Shown here one piece after another: positions 1-6,658 of a stretch of DNA of 12,696 bases. The first letter of the stretch is position 1. The number at the start of each line of letters is the position of its first letter. This stretch comes from an uncultured Dorea sp. (GTDB taxonomy: Bacteria; Bacillota; Clostridia; Lachnospirales; Lachnospiraceae). The translations under genes were made by a program, and so were the position numbers. The notes under the pieces are model-generated. The model searched no databases, was not told the DNA's origin, and saw nothing but the letters and a program-made list of their open reading frames with translations. The stretch lies in NCBI GenBank assembly GCA_910584265.1, contig CAJTZE010000065.1:1-12696 (forward strand). The letters are read 5' to 3'.

Positions 1-222
1 TATTCTGTACTTTCTGACTGATAATAATAAATTATCCTCTATATAATTTCATAATAGTCTACACTCATTACATTATTTTCCATCTCCTACAGGAATGCCT
101 ATTTCAATTTCCTAAATTAGACCTCATCCTCCCCTAAATCCCCCGACATTCCCCCCGAAAATCCGTCAAAATCTGTCCCAAACATACAATTCGAGGACAA
201 AAAACCCTTGTTGGCGGCCACT
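1..222. other. Intergenic region without a recognisable gene
   Basis: I see no convincing coding frame on either strand here; all frames are interrupted by stops. The first 110 bases are AT-rich. Between 122 and 156 the + strand has a series of C-runs, the longest being six C at 151-156 and five at 140-144. No tRNA, CRISPR or insertion-sequence end is visible. It is probably the spacer between the secretion locus and whatever precedes it. Confidence 0.6.
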
Positions 223-253
223 TTCACACAAAGGAATTTTTTTGGTGTATGAT
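223..253 (+). promoter_or_regulatory. Weak candidate sigma-A-type promoter for the secretion operon
   Basis: TTCACA at 223-228 and TATGAT at 248-253 each match the sigma-A consensus hexamers at five of six positions. The 19-base spacing is longer than the preferred 17, so this is only a candidate. It is the best pair I found between the window start and esaA, and it would place the transcript start near 260, giving a leader of roughly 85 bases. A promoter further upstream remains possible. Confidence 0.25.
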
Positions 254-262
254 ATTTTCAGA

Positions 263-278
263 ACAGCTTATATGCTGT
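263..278. promoter_or_regulatory. Palindromic site or small hairpin in the leader of esaA
   Basis: ACAGC (263-267) and GCTGT (274-278) are perfect inverted arms around the six-base spacer TTATAT. The site lies just downstream of the candidate -10 box, where a repressor operator or a small leader hairpin could act. Five-base arms are short and could occur by chance. No regulator gene is visible in the window. Confidence 0.25.
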
Positions 279-326
279 CGGGAAGCGGCTATATGTTTTG
301 GCAGATATTAGCAGATTAATCTATAT

Positions 327-336
327 AGGATGTGAG
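327..336 (+). promoter_or_regulatory. Ribosome binding site that decides the esaA start
   Basis: AGGATGTGAG differs by one base from AGGAGGTGAG and lies seven bases before the ATG at 344. The in-frame GTG at 332 falls inside this site and so cannot use it, which favours the ATG as the real start. Confidence 0.65.
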
Positions 337-343
337 AGAAAAG

Positions 344-2401
344 ATGCAGGAAAGGATAGTTAAGATAAGCGGGGCGGTTTTGATTTTGGCGGCTGTGATG
401 TTTGGAGGGTACTTTTTGGGGACTCATGCGGAGCAGTTAAGAAATGAAAGGCGGGCAGAGGAGCTGGCTCAGGCAGATGACCCGGACAGGGGTACGAAGA
501 TTGCCATTGTCAATCTGGATGAGGGCGTTGACACGGACGATGGAAAGGTGCAGTATGCGGCGCAGCTGCTGCCCTATGCAGGGGTCGATTATACCGTGAC
601 CGGACTTCAGGATGCAAGGCTTGGCGTAGAGACAGGCCTTTATAGCTCTTATGTGATTATCCCGTCAGATTTTTCGCAGACCGTTTACAGCGTTAATTCA
701 CAGCCGGCCGCGAGCAGGCTGTCGTTTACCATCAGCAGCGAACTGAATGAGGAGAAACGGGAGCAGGCGGTATACAGCATAGAGGCGTTGAAGGAAAATC
801 TGAATAATAGTCTTACAGAGGTTTATCTTTCGTCGGTTATGAAAGAATTTCACCGGGCGCAGGATGTGTCGGATGAAATCATGGCAAATGACGAAAAGGA
901 TGCAAAGCTTCTGGAGGCAGTCAATGCCGGGGAGCTGATTGCTATGGTGGAGCTCCCGGAGATGGCTCAGGTGGAAAATACTGTGGCGGAGCTGGATTTG
1001 ACAAAGCAGTATGCAGACAGCGGGAATCTGCTTACCAGTCTTGGGTCGAGCTATCAGGGATTTCTGGAGAAGAGTCAGAACGACATCGGACTGACCGCCG
1101 CAAAATCAGGGGAACTCAGTATCCGTATGCAGGAGGCGGAGAGTGTGCTGGCTGAGGCCAACAGAGCGTGGGAGGATATTTCATTTGAAGAGGAATTAAA
1201 AGGGCTGGAAGAAAAAGGCGGGGAGGCCAAAGCAGAGCTGGAGGCTGTGATAAGACAGTATGACGCTTATCTGGCAGAGTATAACGGAATCGTGGAGGCA
1301 TCCAATGTAAGCAGGAGCGGACTCAGGGAGGCATTGTCCGAATATGAAAGAGTTGAGACTGCGTATCAGGAGCTGCTGGAGCAGTATAAGGCAGGAGTAA
1401 ATGGAGACCACTATGCGTTTATAGACAGGGAAGCATACATAAAAAAGCTTGGAGAAATGCTGGACAATGCGGGGATAGGTGCTGTACCGGCGCCCTATCT
1501 CACATGGGAGGAATATATCAAAGCAGTAACGGATCAGATGCCGGAGGACGAGTACTGCCAGACGGCGGCTCTTATTCCGGATTATGCGCCGGGCATGAAT
1601 AACCCCGGAGAAGCGCCATGGCCGGAGATCCAGACGGTACAGGGGCTTTCCGGAATCAGGGGAGATGACGGAGCCGATCTGGAGACAGCGATTCTGGATA
1701 AAGTGGATGGAATTACGCAGGACGCAGGTGCGGAGGTTACAGGTATATTTGCCAGTAAGACCGAAGGTATTCTGGAGAATTACAGGCAGGCGGCAGAGAA
1801 GCTCAGAGAGACGGGCGCAGGCTCGGAAGAGCTGTATACAGAGCTTGGCGGTTATCATATGGCTTCTTACATTGATGAACAGGAAGTAGGCGCTATTGAA
1901 AATGATCTGCTGGCAAATATGCAGGGGGTGGAAACGGCAGTATCAGAATACACCGGGGCATACAGCCAGTATGTAAGCGATGTGTACAAAGCGGCAGGCG
2001 ATAATCTGGCCGCAATTCAGGAGAGCGTAGCGGAGGCGGAGGAGCGGTCGGAGAAGCTTCTGACAGAGGGACTGGAAGAGGCGAAAATATCCAGAAGTGC
2101 GAATAAAGAGGTGAACAGCATGCTTCTTGGAGAGCTTTCGGAAAAGCTGCCTTATACAAGATTAGGAGATGTGGAGAATAAGGAAGTCTATGACTTTATG
2201 GCATCACCGCTGCAGTTTGAACAGACGGAGCCAGAACCGCAGAAGGGAGAACAGGCTTCCCGGGAAGTGAAAGCGGAATCCGAGATCAATCAGAAAACAG
2301 CTTCGATCATCATTCTGCTTCTGATATGTGGAACAATCCTTGCAGGCATAATCCGGCTGGTGCTTATGCAGAGGACGAGACGGCAGGCGTTAGAATTTTA
2401 A
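344..2401 (+). CDS. esaA: EsaA-like membrane component of the type VIIb secretion system (short form)
   Basis: A 685-residue membrane protein of the EsaA/YueB family, which forms the extracellular part of the type VIIb secretion complex and serves as phage SPP1 receptor in Bacillus subtilis (family knowledge). A transmembrane segment at about residues 5-25 is followed by the YhgE/Pip-like block with IAIVNLDEG at 53-61 and VIIPSDF further on. A long, acidic helical region, probably coiled coil, fills the middle. NKEVYDFMASP precedes the C-terminus, as in other EsaA proteins. Only one transmembrane helix follows (about 653-675), whereas the S. aureus and B. subtilis proteins are about 1000 residues long with several C-terminal helices. 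The ATG at 344 is preferred over the GTG at 332 because of the ribosome binding site. It is the first gene of the cluster. A related YhgE/Pip-type protein with another role is the main alternative. Confidence 0.82.
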   Translation: MQERIVKISGAVLILAAVMFGGYFLGTHAEQLRNERRAEELAQADDPDRGTKIAIVNLDEGVDTDDGKVQYAAQLLPYAGVDYTVTGLQDARLGVETGLYSSYVIIPSDFSQTVYSVNSQPAASRLSFTISSELNEEKREQAVYSIEALKENLNNSLTEVYLSSVMKEFHRAQDVSDEIMANDEKDAKLLEAVNAGELIAMVELPEMAQVENTVAELDLTKQYADSGNLLTSLGSSYQGFLEKSQNDIGLTAAKSGELSIRMQEAESVLAEANRAWEDISFEEELKGLEEKGGEAKAELEAVIRQYDAYLAEYNGIVEASNVSRSGLREALSEYERVETAYQELLEQYKAGVNGDHYAFIDREAYIKKLGEMLDNAGIGAVPAPYLTWEEYIKAVTDQMPEDEYCQTAALIPDYAPGMNNPGEAPWPEIQTVQGLSGIRGDDGADLETAILDKVDGITQDAGAEVTGIFASKTEGILENYRQAAEKLRETGAGSEELYTELGGYHMASYIDEQEVGAIENDLLANMQGVETAVSEYTGAYSQYVSDVYKAAGDNLAAIQESVAEAEERSEKLLTEGLEEAKISRSANKEVNSMLLGELSEKLPYTRLGDVENKEVYDFMASPLQFEQTEPEPQKGEQASREVKAESEINQKTASIIILLLICGTILAGIIRLVLMQRTRRQALEF

Positions 2402-2496
2402 TGCGGCCGTATATAAAGAGGGATAACTCTCGCAGAGGCAGATACCAAGCCTTTGTGTGGTTATATAATAATATTTTTCAAAGGAGGAAGAATGTC

Positions 2497-2775
2497 ATGT
2501 TAAGAGTGGATTATGAGGTGCTGGCATCGTCATCATCAACATTACTACAGCAGAGCGAGGCTTTTGGGGACTGCATCGATATTATGACAAGTGTTATCCG
2601 CGACCTTCCGGATGCGTGGGAAGCAGAGACCTGTGACAGATTCGTAGAGCAGTACTTTGACGCAGAGCCAAAGCTAAAAGATGTAAAACAGATGATTGAA
2701 GATATGGCTATGCAGATGCGCCAGATTTCCGAGAATTTCGAGAAGGCAGATCAGGATATGAAGAGCCAGATGTAG
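2497..2775 (+). CDS. esxA: WXG100 protein, EsxA-like secreted substrate
   Basis: A 92-residue helical protein of the WXG100 (ESAT-6-like) family, which is exported by the type VII system and is also needed for its activity. The two predicted helices are separated by the turn DAWEAE; W41-E42-A43 stands where the family usually has W-x-G. Near the C-terminus F81-x-x-x-D85 resembles the YxxxD/E export signal, with Phe for Tyr. The start at 2497 lies eight bases after a strong AGGAGGA (2482-2488). An ATG at 2492 opens a frame that stops after three codons, and a longer reading from 2326 would overlap esaA and add a non-family extension. It sits between esaA and essA, and a hairpin directly follows its stop. 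The family is clear from size, motif and neighbours; orthology to EsxA specifically is inferred from position. Confidence 0.85.
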   Translation: MLRVDYEVLASSSSTLLQQSEAFGDCIDIMTSVIRDLPDAWEAETCDRFVEQYFDAEPKLKDVKQMIEDMAMQMRQISENFEKADQDMKSQM

Positions 2776-2783
2776 ACGAAGAG

Positions 2784-2812
2784 CCGGTCTTTCGGGAAAC
2801 CGATAAGACCGG
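2784..2812 (+). promoter_or_regulatory. Strong intercistronic hairpin between the WXG100 gene and essA
   Basis: CCGGTCTT (2784-2791) pairs with AAGACCGG (2805-2812). Directly inside, TCGG (2792-2795) pairs with CCGA (2800-2803), closing a GAAA tetraloop (2796-2799), with a single bulged T at 2804. This makes 12 base pairs, extendable by a G-U pair (2783/2813). No T-tract follows, so it is not a typical intrinsic terminator. The essA ribosome binding site (2822-2828) lies just downstream. An mRNA-stabilising or processing element that lets the WXG100 gene be expressed more strongly than the machine genes is the likeliest role (inference). Confidence 0.7.
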
Positions 2813-2835
2813 TATCCCAAAAAGGAGGCAGAGAG

Positions 2836-3291
2836 ATGGCGGACATTACACAGGAGCAGCCAGCAGAGAGCCGGACGGATATCCAGATAGATACCAGCAT
2901 CCTCACACAGCAGGAGAAGACTACCACATCCCTCTGTGATAAATATGATGTCCACGTATTTGGAGCAGATATAGAGGCATTGGAGCATGAACAGGAAAAG
3001 GAAGAAGAGCTGGAGCAGGAGAAAATACTGACGGATGTATTTACCAGACAGCCGAAGGCTGACAGGGAAGAGGTACTTCGGACAGTTATGGCGGCAGAGA
3101 CCTCTGCTGTTGTGAGAAAAGAGTATGAAACAGAGGAAGAGGCGGGAGGCATTTCCATGTATGCATACCTGCTGCTGGGAATGCTGCTGGCAGGAACAGT
3201 TCTTTTTTACATAGATAAATGGAGAAAGGGAAGGCGCAGGAATGAAGCTGACAATTACAATTACCAACAGGAAGAGCAGGAAATCTTATGA
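2836..3291 (+). CDS. essA: EssA-like membrane protein of the type VIIb secretion system
   Basis: A 151-residue protein matching EssA in size and layout: a charged N-terminal part rich in Glu and Gln, then one transmembrane helix (about 109-126) and a short basic tail (WRKGRRR). The stretch KYDVHVFGADIEALE in the first half is the most family-like part. EssA is a small membrane subunit of the secretion complex in S. aureus and B. subtilis (YueC). Unlike some family members it shows no obvious N-terminal signal segment. AAGGAGG (2822-2828) sits seven bases before the start. The end overlaps the start of esaB by 50 bases, implying coupled translation. The assignment rests on length, the C-terminal helix and position between the WXG100 gene and esaB; sequence similarity would need a profile search. 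Confidence 0.72.
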   Translation: MADITQEQPAESRTDIQIDTSILTQQEKTTTSLCDKYDVHVFGADIEALEHEQEKEEELEQEKILTDVFTRQPKADREEVLRTVMAAETSAVVRKEYETEEEAGGISMYAYLLLGMLLAGTVLFYIDKWRKGRRRNEADNYNYQQEEQEIL

Positions 3292-3484
3292 TATTCAGGC
3301 AGATTCCGGTCAGAGGATAGGAACGACGCTGCGGGTATTGAAGGAGAATCTTCCGGACTTTATCTGGACGGAGGGAAGCCTGATCCAGTCAGAGCGGACG
3401 AGAAGAAGAATACAGCCGGAGCAGACCTATGAGGAGGCGGGAATCTATACAGGAGACAGACTATGGATGATAGAAAAATACTGA
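3242..3484 (+). CDS. esaB: EsaB/YukD ubiquitin-like protein
   Basis: An 80-residue protein with the beta-grasp pattern of EsaB/YukD: an initial strand pair (MKLTITITN, then KSYDIQAD), a helix around TTLRVLKENL, and a C-terminal strand region ending in GDRLWMIEKY. In this family the protein resembles ubiquitin but lacks the conjugation tail; it is cytosolic and needed for, or modulates, type VIIb secretion. The start lies inside the last 50 bases of essA, with a purine-rich AAAGGGAAGG about eight bases upstream. Its 3' end overlaps essB by 22 bases. The tight overlaps on both sides argue that essA, esaB and essB are made together. Confidence 0.85.
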   Translation: MKLTITITNRKSRKSYDIQADSGQRIGTTLRVLKENLPDFIWTEGSLIQSERTRRRIQPEQTYEEAGIYTGDRLWMIEKY

Positions 3485-4563
3485 AAAGATCACAATTGCA
3501 TGCACAGGATTATTTTGACTATGAAAAATTAAAAGCGGCAGGGGAGCGTTTTCTGGAATGTGAATATGAGGCAGAGGGAGAGGATATCTGTTTTATCTAT
3601 GAGATGGATGGAAAGAAGCCCTTAGAGGAGATCCTGAACGAGGAAAAGGAGATGAAATACCGGCTTCTGATTAATTTTGCCGGACTTGAACAGGCTTATA
3701 TGCGGTATCAGATTCCCTTTGGCATGGAGGAATTATACTATGATGATAACTATCTGCTCTATGTGAGGGAGCGGGATCTGTATGAGCCGGGAAAGGGCGG
3801 AAGTAAAGAAGGATTCCTGAACATTTATAAAGCATTTGCAGGCGGGATTTTAAGCAGGCGTTATAGCGTGGAGAAGCTTCTGGAAAGCGGTATCGAGATC
3901 TTAAAAGGTGAGAAGGGCTTCCAGAAAATCTATGAATGTGAGAGCGCGCAGGAGGTAAAAGAAGAAATCCGGCGCCGGAAGGAAGAGCTGGCGGAGAATA
4001 CCCGGCGGAGCTTCAGGATGGTATCAAAAAGAGGATTTCTCATGTGGAGGATTACAGCCGTGGCAGCAGTAATCCTGACACTTGCGCTTGGGGCCGGAGC
4101 ATTTTATTTTGGAAAGCTTGTGATTCCAAAACAGGAGGCAGTGATTGCGGCAAATCAGAATTATATTGTGAATGATTATGTGGGGTGCATTGACAGCCTT
4201 GCTTCTCTTACGCCGGAGGAAATGGACAGAAATACAAAATATATTCTGGCGGCGTCCTATGCAAGGAGCGAGAGCTTAAAGCAGGAGGAGATCACGGTGA
4301 TTGTAGAGAAGCTGTCGCCGGAGAGTAATGAGAAGGAGCTGGATTACTGGATATATCTGGGACGCAGGGAGCTTCAGGAAGCCGAGAATATGGCTATGGC
4401 TCTGTCGGATGATAAGCTGCTTGTGTACGCTTATATGAAGGAAGCAGACATTCTGGAGGGAAATACAGCCATGGACGGAGCCGAGAAGCAGGAGCGTCTG
4501 GATACGCTGGAGCAGGAGATAGAGAAGCTGGGAGCAAAATATGAGCCGGAGGAGGCAGAATAG
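3463..4563 (+). CDS. essB: EssB/YukC pseudokinase-like membrane component
   Basis: A 366-residue bitopic membrane protein. The N-terminal cytosolic half (to about residue 190) matches the pseudokinase-like domain of EssB/YukC, with stretches such as YRLLINFAGLEQAY and the tyrosine-rich YYDDNYLLYV. A single transmembrane helix spans about 197-217, followed by an extracellular helical repeat-like domain and a Glu-rich end. The S. aureus and B. subtilis proteins are roughly 440-450 residues, so the outer domain is shorter here. EssB links the complex to EssC and EsaA across the membrane (family knowledge). AGGAG (3451-3455) lies seven bases before the ATG, within the esaB coding end. The next gene starts four bases after its stop. 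Confidence 0.87.
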   Translation: MDDRKILKRSQLHAQDYFDYEKLKAAGERFLECEYEAEGEDICFIYEMDGKKPLEEILNEEKEMKYRLLINFAGLEQAYMRYQIPFGMEELYYDDNYLLYVRERDLYEPGKGGSKEGFLNIYKAFAGGILSRRYSVEKLLESGIEILKGEKGFQKIYECESAQEVKEEIRRRKEELAENTRRSFRMVSKRGFLMWRITAVAAVILTLALGAGAFYFGKLVIPKQEAVIAANQNYIVNDYVGCIDSLASLTPEEMDRNTKYILAASYARSESLKQEEITVIVEKLSPESNEKELDYWIYLGRRELQEAENMAMALSDDKLLVYAYMKEADILEGNTAMDGAEKQERLDTLEQEIEKLGAKYEPEEAE

Positions 4564-4567
4564 GAAA

Positions 4568-4834
4568 ATGGAACCAGTATTATTGAGTGATTTGAGAGAA
4601 GCAGAAAATCATAGCAGTATTATAAAAGATGGCTTTCATAGTCTGAGTATATTAAAAGATGCTGCGCAGGGGGAAACAAATGACGGAGCCAATCATACAT
4701 GTATGGAGCTCTATGCTTCCATGCAGGAATGCTTGTCCTCTTATCTGGCAGCGGCAGACAGGGATGCAGGAAGGATCCGGGAGATAGGACTGCATTTTGC
4801 AGATGTAGACAGCGGGTTATCTGACGGAATGTAA
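4568..4834 (+). CDS. Small helical adaptor of the LXG-effector-associated type (Lap1/DUF3130-like)
   Basis: An 88-residue, mostly helical, cysteine-containing protein without signal or membrane segment. It has the size of WXG100 proteins but no WxG turn. F77-x-x-x-D81 near the C-terminus matches the FxxxD motif reported for LXG-associated Lap1/DUF3130 proteins, which bind LXG effectors and guide them to EssC. It lies directly upstream of the LXG-like effector, the usual place for such a partner. The ATG at 4568 follows essB by four bases. GGAGGAGG at 4548-4555 is 12 bases upstream, while AGGA at 4562-4565 is very close; a start at 4541 inside essB is possible but adds only a basic stretch. 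The identity of the family is an inference from motif, size and context. Confidence 0.65.
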   Translation: MEPVLLSDLREAENHSSIIKDGFHSLSILKDAAQGETNDGANHTCMELYASMQECLSSYLAAADRDAGRIREIGLHFADVDSGLSDGM

Positions 4835-4843
4835 ATTATAGAA

Positions 4844-4871
4844 AAAGGAGCAGGCTTATATGGAAATTTGA
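4844..4871 (+). promoter_or_regulatory. Ribosome binding site and aborted ATG ahead of the effector
   Basis: AAAGGAG (4844-4850) is ideally spaced, nine bases, from the ATG at 4860, but that ATG encodes only Met-Glu-Ile before TGA (4869-4871). The effector's own frame is first open with a start-like codon at TTG 4868, which overlaps the TGA. Either this is a mini-ORF with termination-reinitiation, or one base has been lost from the TTT run (4867-4869). Restoring one T would give Met-Glu-Ile-Leu-Lys-Glu in frame with the effector. Confidence 0.6.
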
Positions 4872-6061
4872 AGGAGTATTATGGCTCGTTCCATATACCG
4901 GTGATAAGAGGCTTGATCTGCTGTGCGGAGAATCTGGAGGCGGAAAATGAAATTTATAGCTCCTTAATAGATTTATACTTTTCAGATGTTGGTTATGTAG
5001 ATGAGGACGGGTTGGAAGAAGATGCTGAGAGAATACGCAGAACACTGGATATCATAGAAGAGGCGCCGCAGATGACTTCTGGTCTTTTTGGACTGAAAAG
5101 GTCTATGGAAAACCAGAAAAGAGATATTGAAGAAAAGCTGGAGAAGATAAATCAATTTGTGATAAATGCACAGGGGGTTTATAGCGGAAACCAAAACATG
5201 GAAGCGTTGATCAGACAAGGGATAGGAGTTATGCAGGGGATTTCTTATTGTTCATCGCAGCGGAGATTTCAAATAGAGGGGCTTTCGCTGGAATGGCAGA
5301 ATGAACTGAATAAAAGCTGGGGCAGGAGGAATGAACTGGCAGGTACCGAATCGGAATTGATAAATCGAATAAAAGAACAGTGTCCTCAATTAAGTGAAGA
5401 AGAGATTGGCAGAATTCTGGAATATATGGTAGAAAATCCAGTAAAAGAGAATCAAACCCTGGAGGAGTATCTGACTATACATAAGACTGAGATAGACCGG
5501 CTTGGACTTGGAACGGGTGCGATATCGCAGGCATTTTCCATTACATATTCAATTCTTGGAGAGATAAATAAAGAACAGGGTAAATGGCTTTTGGAAAATG
5601 CTTCAAATGTATTGAATTATTCTAAAGGAACGGTAAAGGATATCATGCAATATACGGATGATGTTTCCAAAGCAACGCAAGTTGGAACAAAGGGTGCACA
5701 ATATTCTAGGATTGGAGGTTCAAAAATTCCAATTATAGGGAGTGTGATTGATTATGGATTATTGAGGGCAGGGGGAGCAGGAGTTGGAGAATCAGCTATT
5801 AAAACAGCGGCGCATGCAGGCATTGGTTATGTAGTAGGAAATGTTGTGTCAACAGTAGTGCTTGCTTCAGCGGGAGGACCTGTTGGCTGGGTTATTGGAA
5901 TAGGAGTAGCGACAACTGTCGGACTGGGAATAGGATTTGATTGGATTTATGACAACAATGAAATGTTGCAGGATGTTGGGAATACCATAGATAAGAAAAT
6001 AGATGAAGCGGGCAAATGCTTGGATGCTCTGTTTACTGGAGTAGTTGAGATTTTTGAGTAA
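4868..6061 (+). CDS. LXG-like type VII effector with glycine-zipper C-terminus (putative membrane-acting toxin)
   Basis: A roughly 397-residue protein with two parts. The N-terminal about 220 residues are helical; residues 91-125 (LEKINQF through MQGI) resemble the end of LXG domains, the export domains of type VIIb toxins. The C-terminal part has a hydrophobic, glycine-rich stretch (about 300-361) with G336-x3-G340-x3-G344, plus G320-x3-G324 and G352-x3-G356: a glycine-zipper pattern seen in pore-forming effectors such as TelE. A short amphipathic tail ends the protein. There is no nuclease or NADase motif. The preceding adaptor and following membrane protein fit an adaptor-toxin-immunity set. 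The start is odd: the good ribosome binding site serves an out-of-frame ATG, so the gene may start at TTG 4868 or be frameshifted. Base composition is more AT-rich than in essC. A structural or non-toxic secreted protein remains possible. Confidence 0.65.
   Translation: MKEYYGSFHIPVIRGLICCAENLEAENEIYSSLIDLYFSDVGYVDEDGLEEDAERIRRTLDIIEEAPQMTSGLFGLKRSMENQKRDIEEKLEKINQFVINAQGVYSGNQNMEALIRQGIGVMQGISYCSSQRRFQIEGLSLEWQNELNKSWGRRNELAGTESELINRIKEQCPQLSEEEIGRILEYMVENPVKENQTLEEYLTIHKTEIDRLGLGTGAISQAFSITYSILGEINKEQGKWLLENASNVLNYSKGTVKDIMQYTDDVSKATQVGTKGAQYSRIGGSKIPIIGSVIDYGLLRAGGAGVGESAIKTAAHAGIGYVVGNVVSTVVLASAGGPVGWVIGIGVATTVGLGIGFDWIYDNNEMLQDVGNTIDKKIDEAGKCLDALFTGVVEIFE
5992..6012 (+). repeat. Direct repeat, copy 1 (toxin 3' end)
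   Basis: These 21 bases, coding within the toxin's last 25 codons, are identical to 6830-6850. Similarity continues with substitutions to the toxin stop. It marks the left edge of a tandem unit with a period of about 840 bases. Confidence 0.85.
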
Positions 6062-6075
6062 AGAATGGAGGAAAT

Positions 6076-6645
6076 ATGGAAATTATTCAAATTGCTTCCG
6101 ATAAAAAGGGGGAAATATGGTTTTTTGATAAACATGAGAAAAAGTTAGTCAAAATGGATATAGGAATTATGCAGGATATCAACGGAACGAAGAATGTTCC
6201 TATAACAGGCATTATTATGGGAGGAAGTAGTATTCTGCTAGGGTTAATGGCATATTTTTCATATGTAAAATATGATGTGGATTGTTTGACGTTAGCCATG
6301 CTTATAAGTATTAGTTTGCTCATTTCCTATATGTACGCACGACATTATTTAAAGAAAGTTGAGGGTAAAGTAAGAAGCGTCGGACATAAATATGATTTTA
6401 GTCAAGAGGCGGTTAGTAATCTCTGTAAAGACGGGATAAAAGCTTATATAGCATTTGGTGAATTGCTTGTTATTGCAGCTATAACAGGATTTATATGTAC
6501 TTATATTTATTTTAAGAGCAGGGAAATCCGAATGCTGATTTTGGGAATATTGTCAATTGATTATTTGTTTTCGGGGATTATAATACTCCACCCGGTTCAA
6601 AAGATGCTTTTTTGGATTAGAGTAAAAAGATTATACAGGTTGTAG
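6076..6645 (+). CDS. Four-helix membrane protein, probable immunity protein 1
   Basis: A 189-residue protein with a soluble N-terminal part (about 1-40, containing SDKKGEIWFFDK) and four predicted transmembrane helices at about 43-63, 70-88, 122-146 and 152-172, ending in a short basic tail. I do not recognise a named family. It begins 14 bases after the effector stop, with GGAGG at 6067-6071, and has a diverged paralogue at 6918-7490. A membrane protein directly behind an effector with a membrane-insertion motif suggests that it blocks the pore or its assembly in the producing cell (inference). The gene is strikingly AT-rich: only 17 of the 60 bases from 6301 are G or C. An alternative is a second effector subunit or a membrane accessory factor. 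Confidence 0.62.
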   Translation: MEIIQIASDKKGEIWFFDKHEKKLVKMDIGIMQDINGTKNVPITGIIMGGSSILLGLMAYFSYVKYDVDCLTLAMLISISLLISYMYARHYLKKVEGKVRSVGHKYDFSQEAVSNLCKDGIKAYIAFGELLVIAAITGFICTYIYFKSREIRMLILGILSIDYLFSGIIILHPVQKMLFWIRVKRLYRL

Positions 6646-6658
6646 AGGGGATTTTTGA

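Noticed and set aside
206..240. Possible terminator (CCTTG ... CAAAGG followed by seven T)
   Set aside because: The stem has at most five pairs with a bulge and a long loop, and no upstream gene on this strand is visible for it to terminate.
301..320. Imperfect tandem repeat GCAGATATTA / GCAGATTAAT
   Set aside because: It is two ten-base copies with mismatches in an AT-rich leader; too short to separate from chance.
298..327. TTGGCA (298-303) with TATATA (322-327) as a promoter just before esaA
   Set aside because: The spacing is acceptable, but transcription would start inside or after the ribosome binding site (327-336), leaving no usable leader.
1196..1858. Minus-strand open frame of 220 codons within esaA
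   Set aside because: It is antisense to a coherent membrane protein gene, shows no domain or plausible operon context, and has the Cys/Leu/Arg-rich look of an antisense shadow.
2464..2469. Perfect TATAAT 33 bases before the WXG100 gene
   Set aside because: No -35-like hexamer lies 16-18 bases upstream (GATACC at 2441-2446) and there is no extended -10; in an AT-rich gap this can occur by chance. An internal promoter is possible but not supported.
4867..4869. TTT run at the effector start as a phase-variation tract or slippery site
   Set aside because: Three bases are too few for slipped-strand phase variation, and in the reading frame of ATG 4860 the bases do not form a standard X-XXY-YYZ heptamer. 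I keep the frame anomaly itself as a finding.
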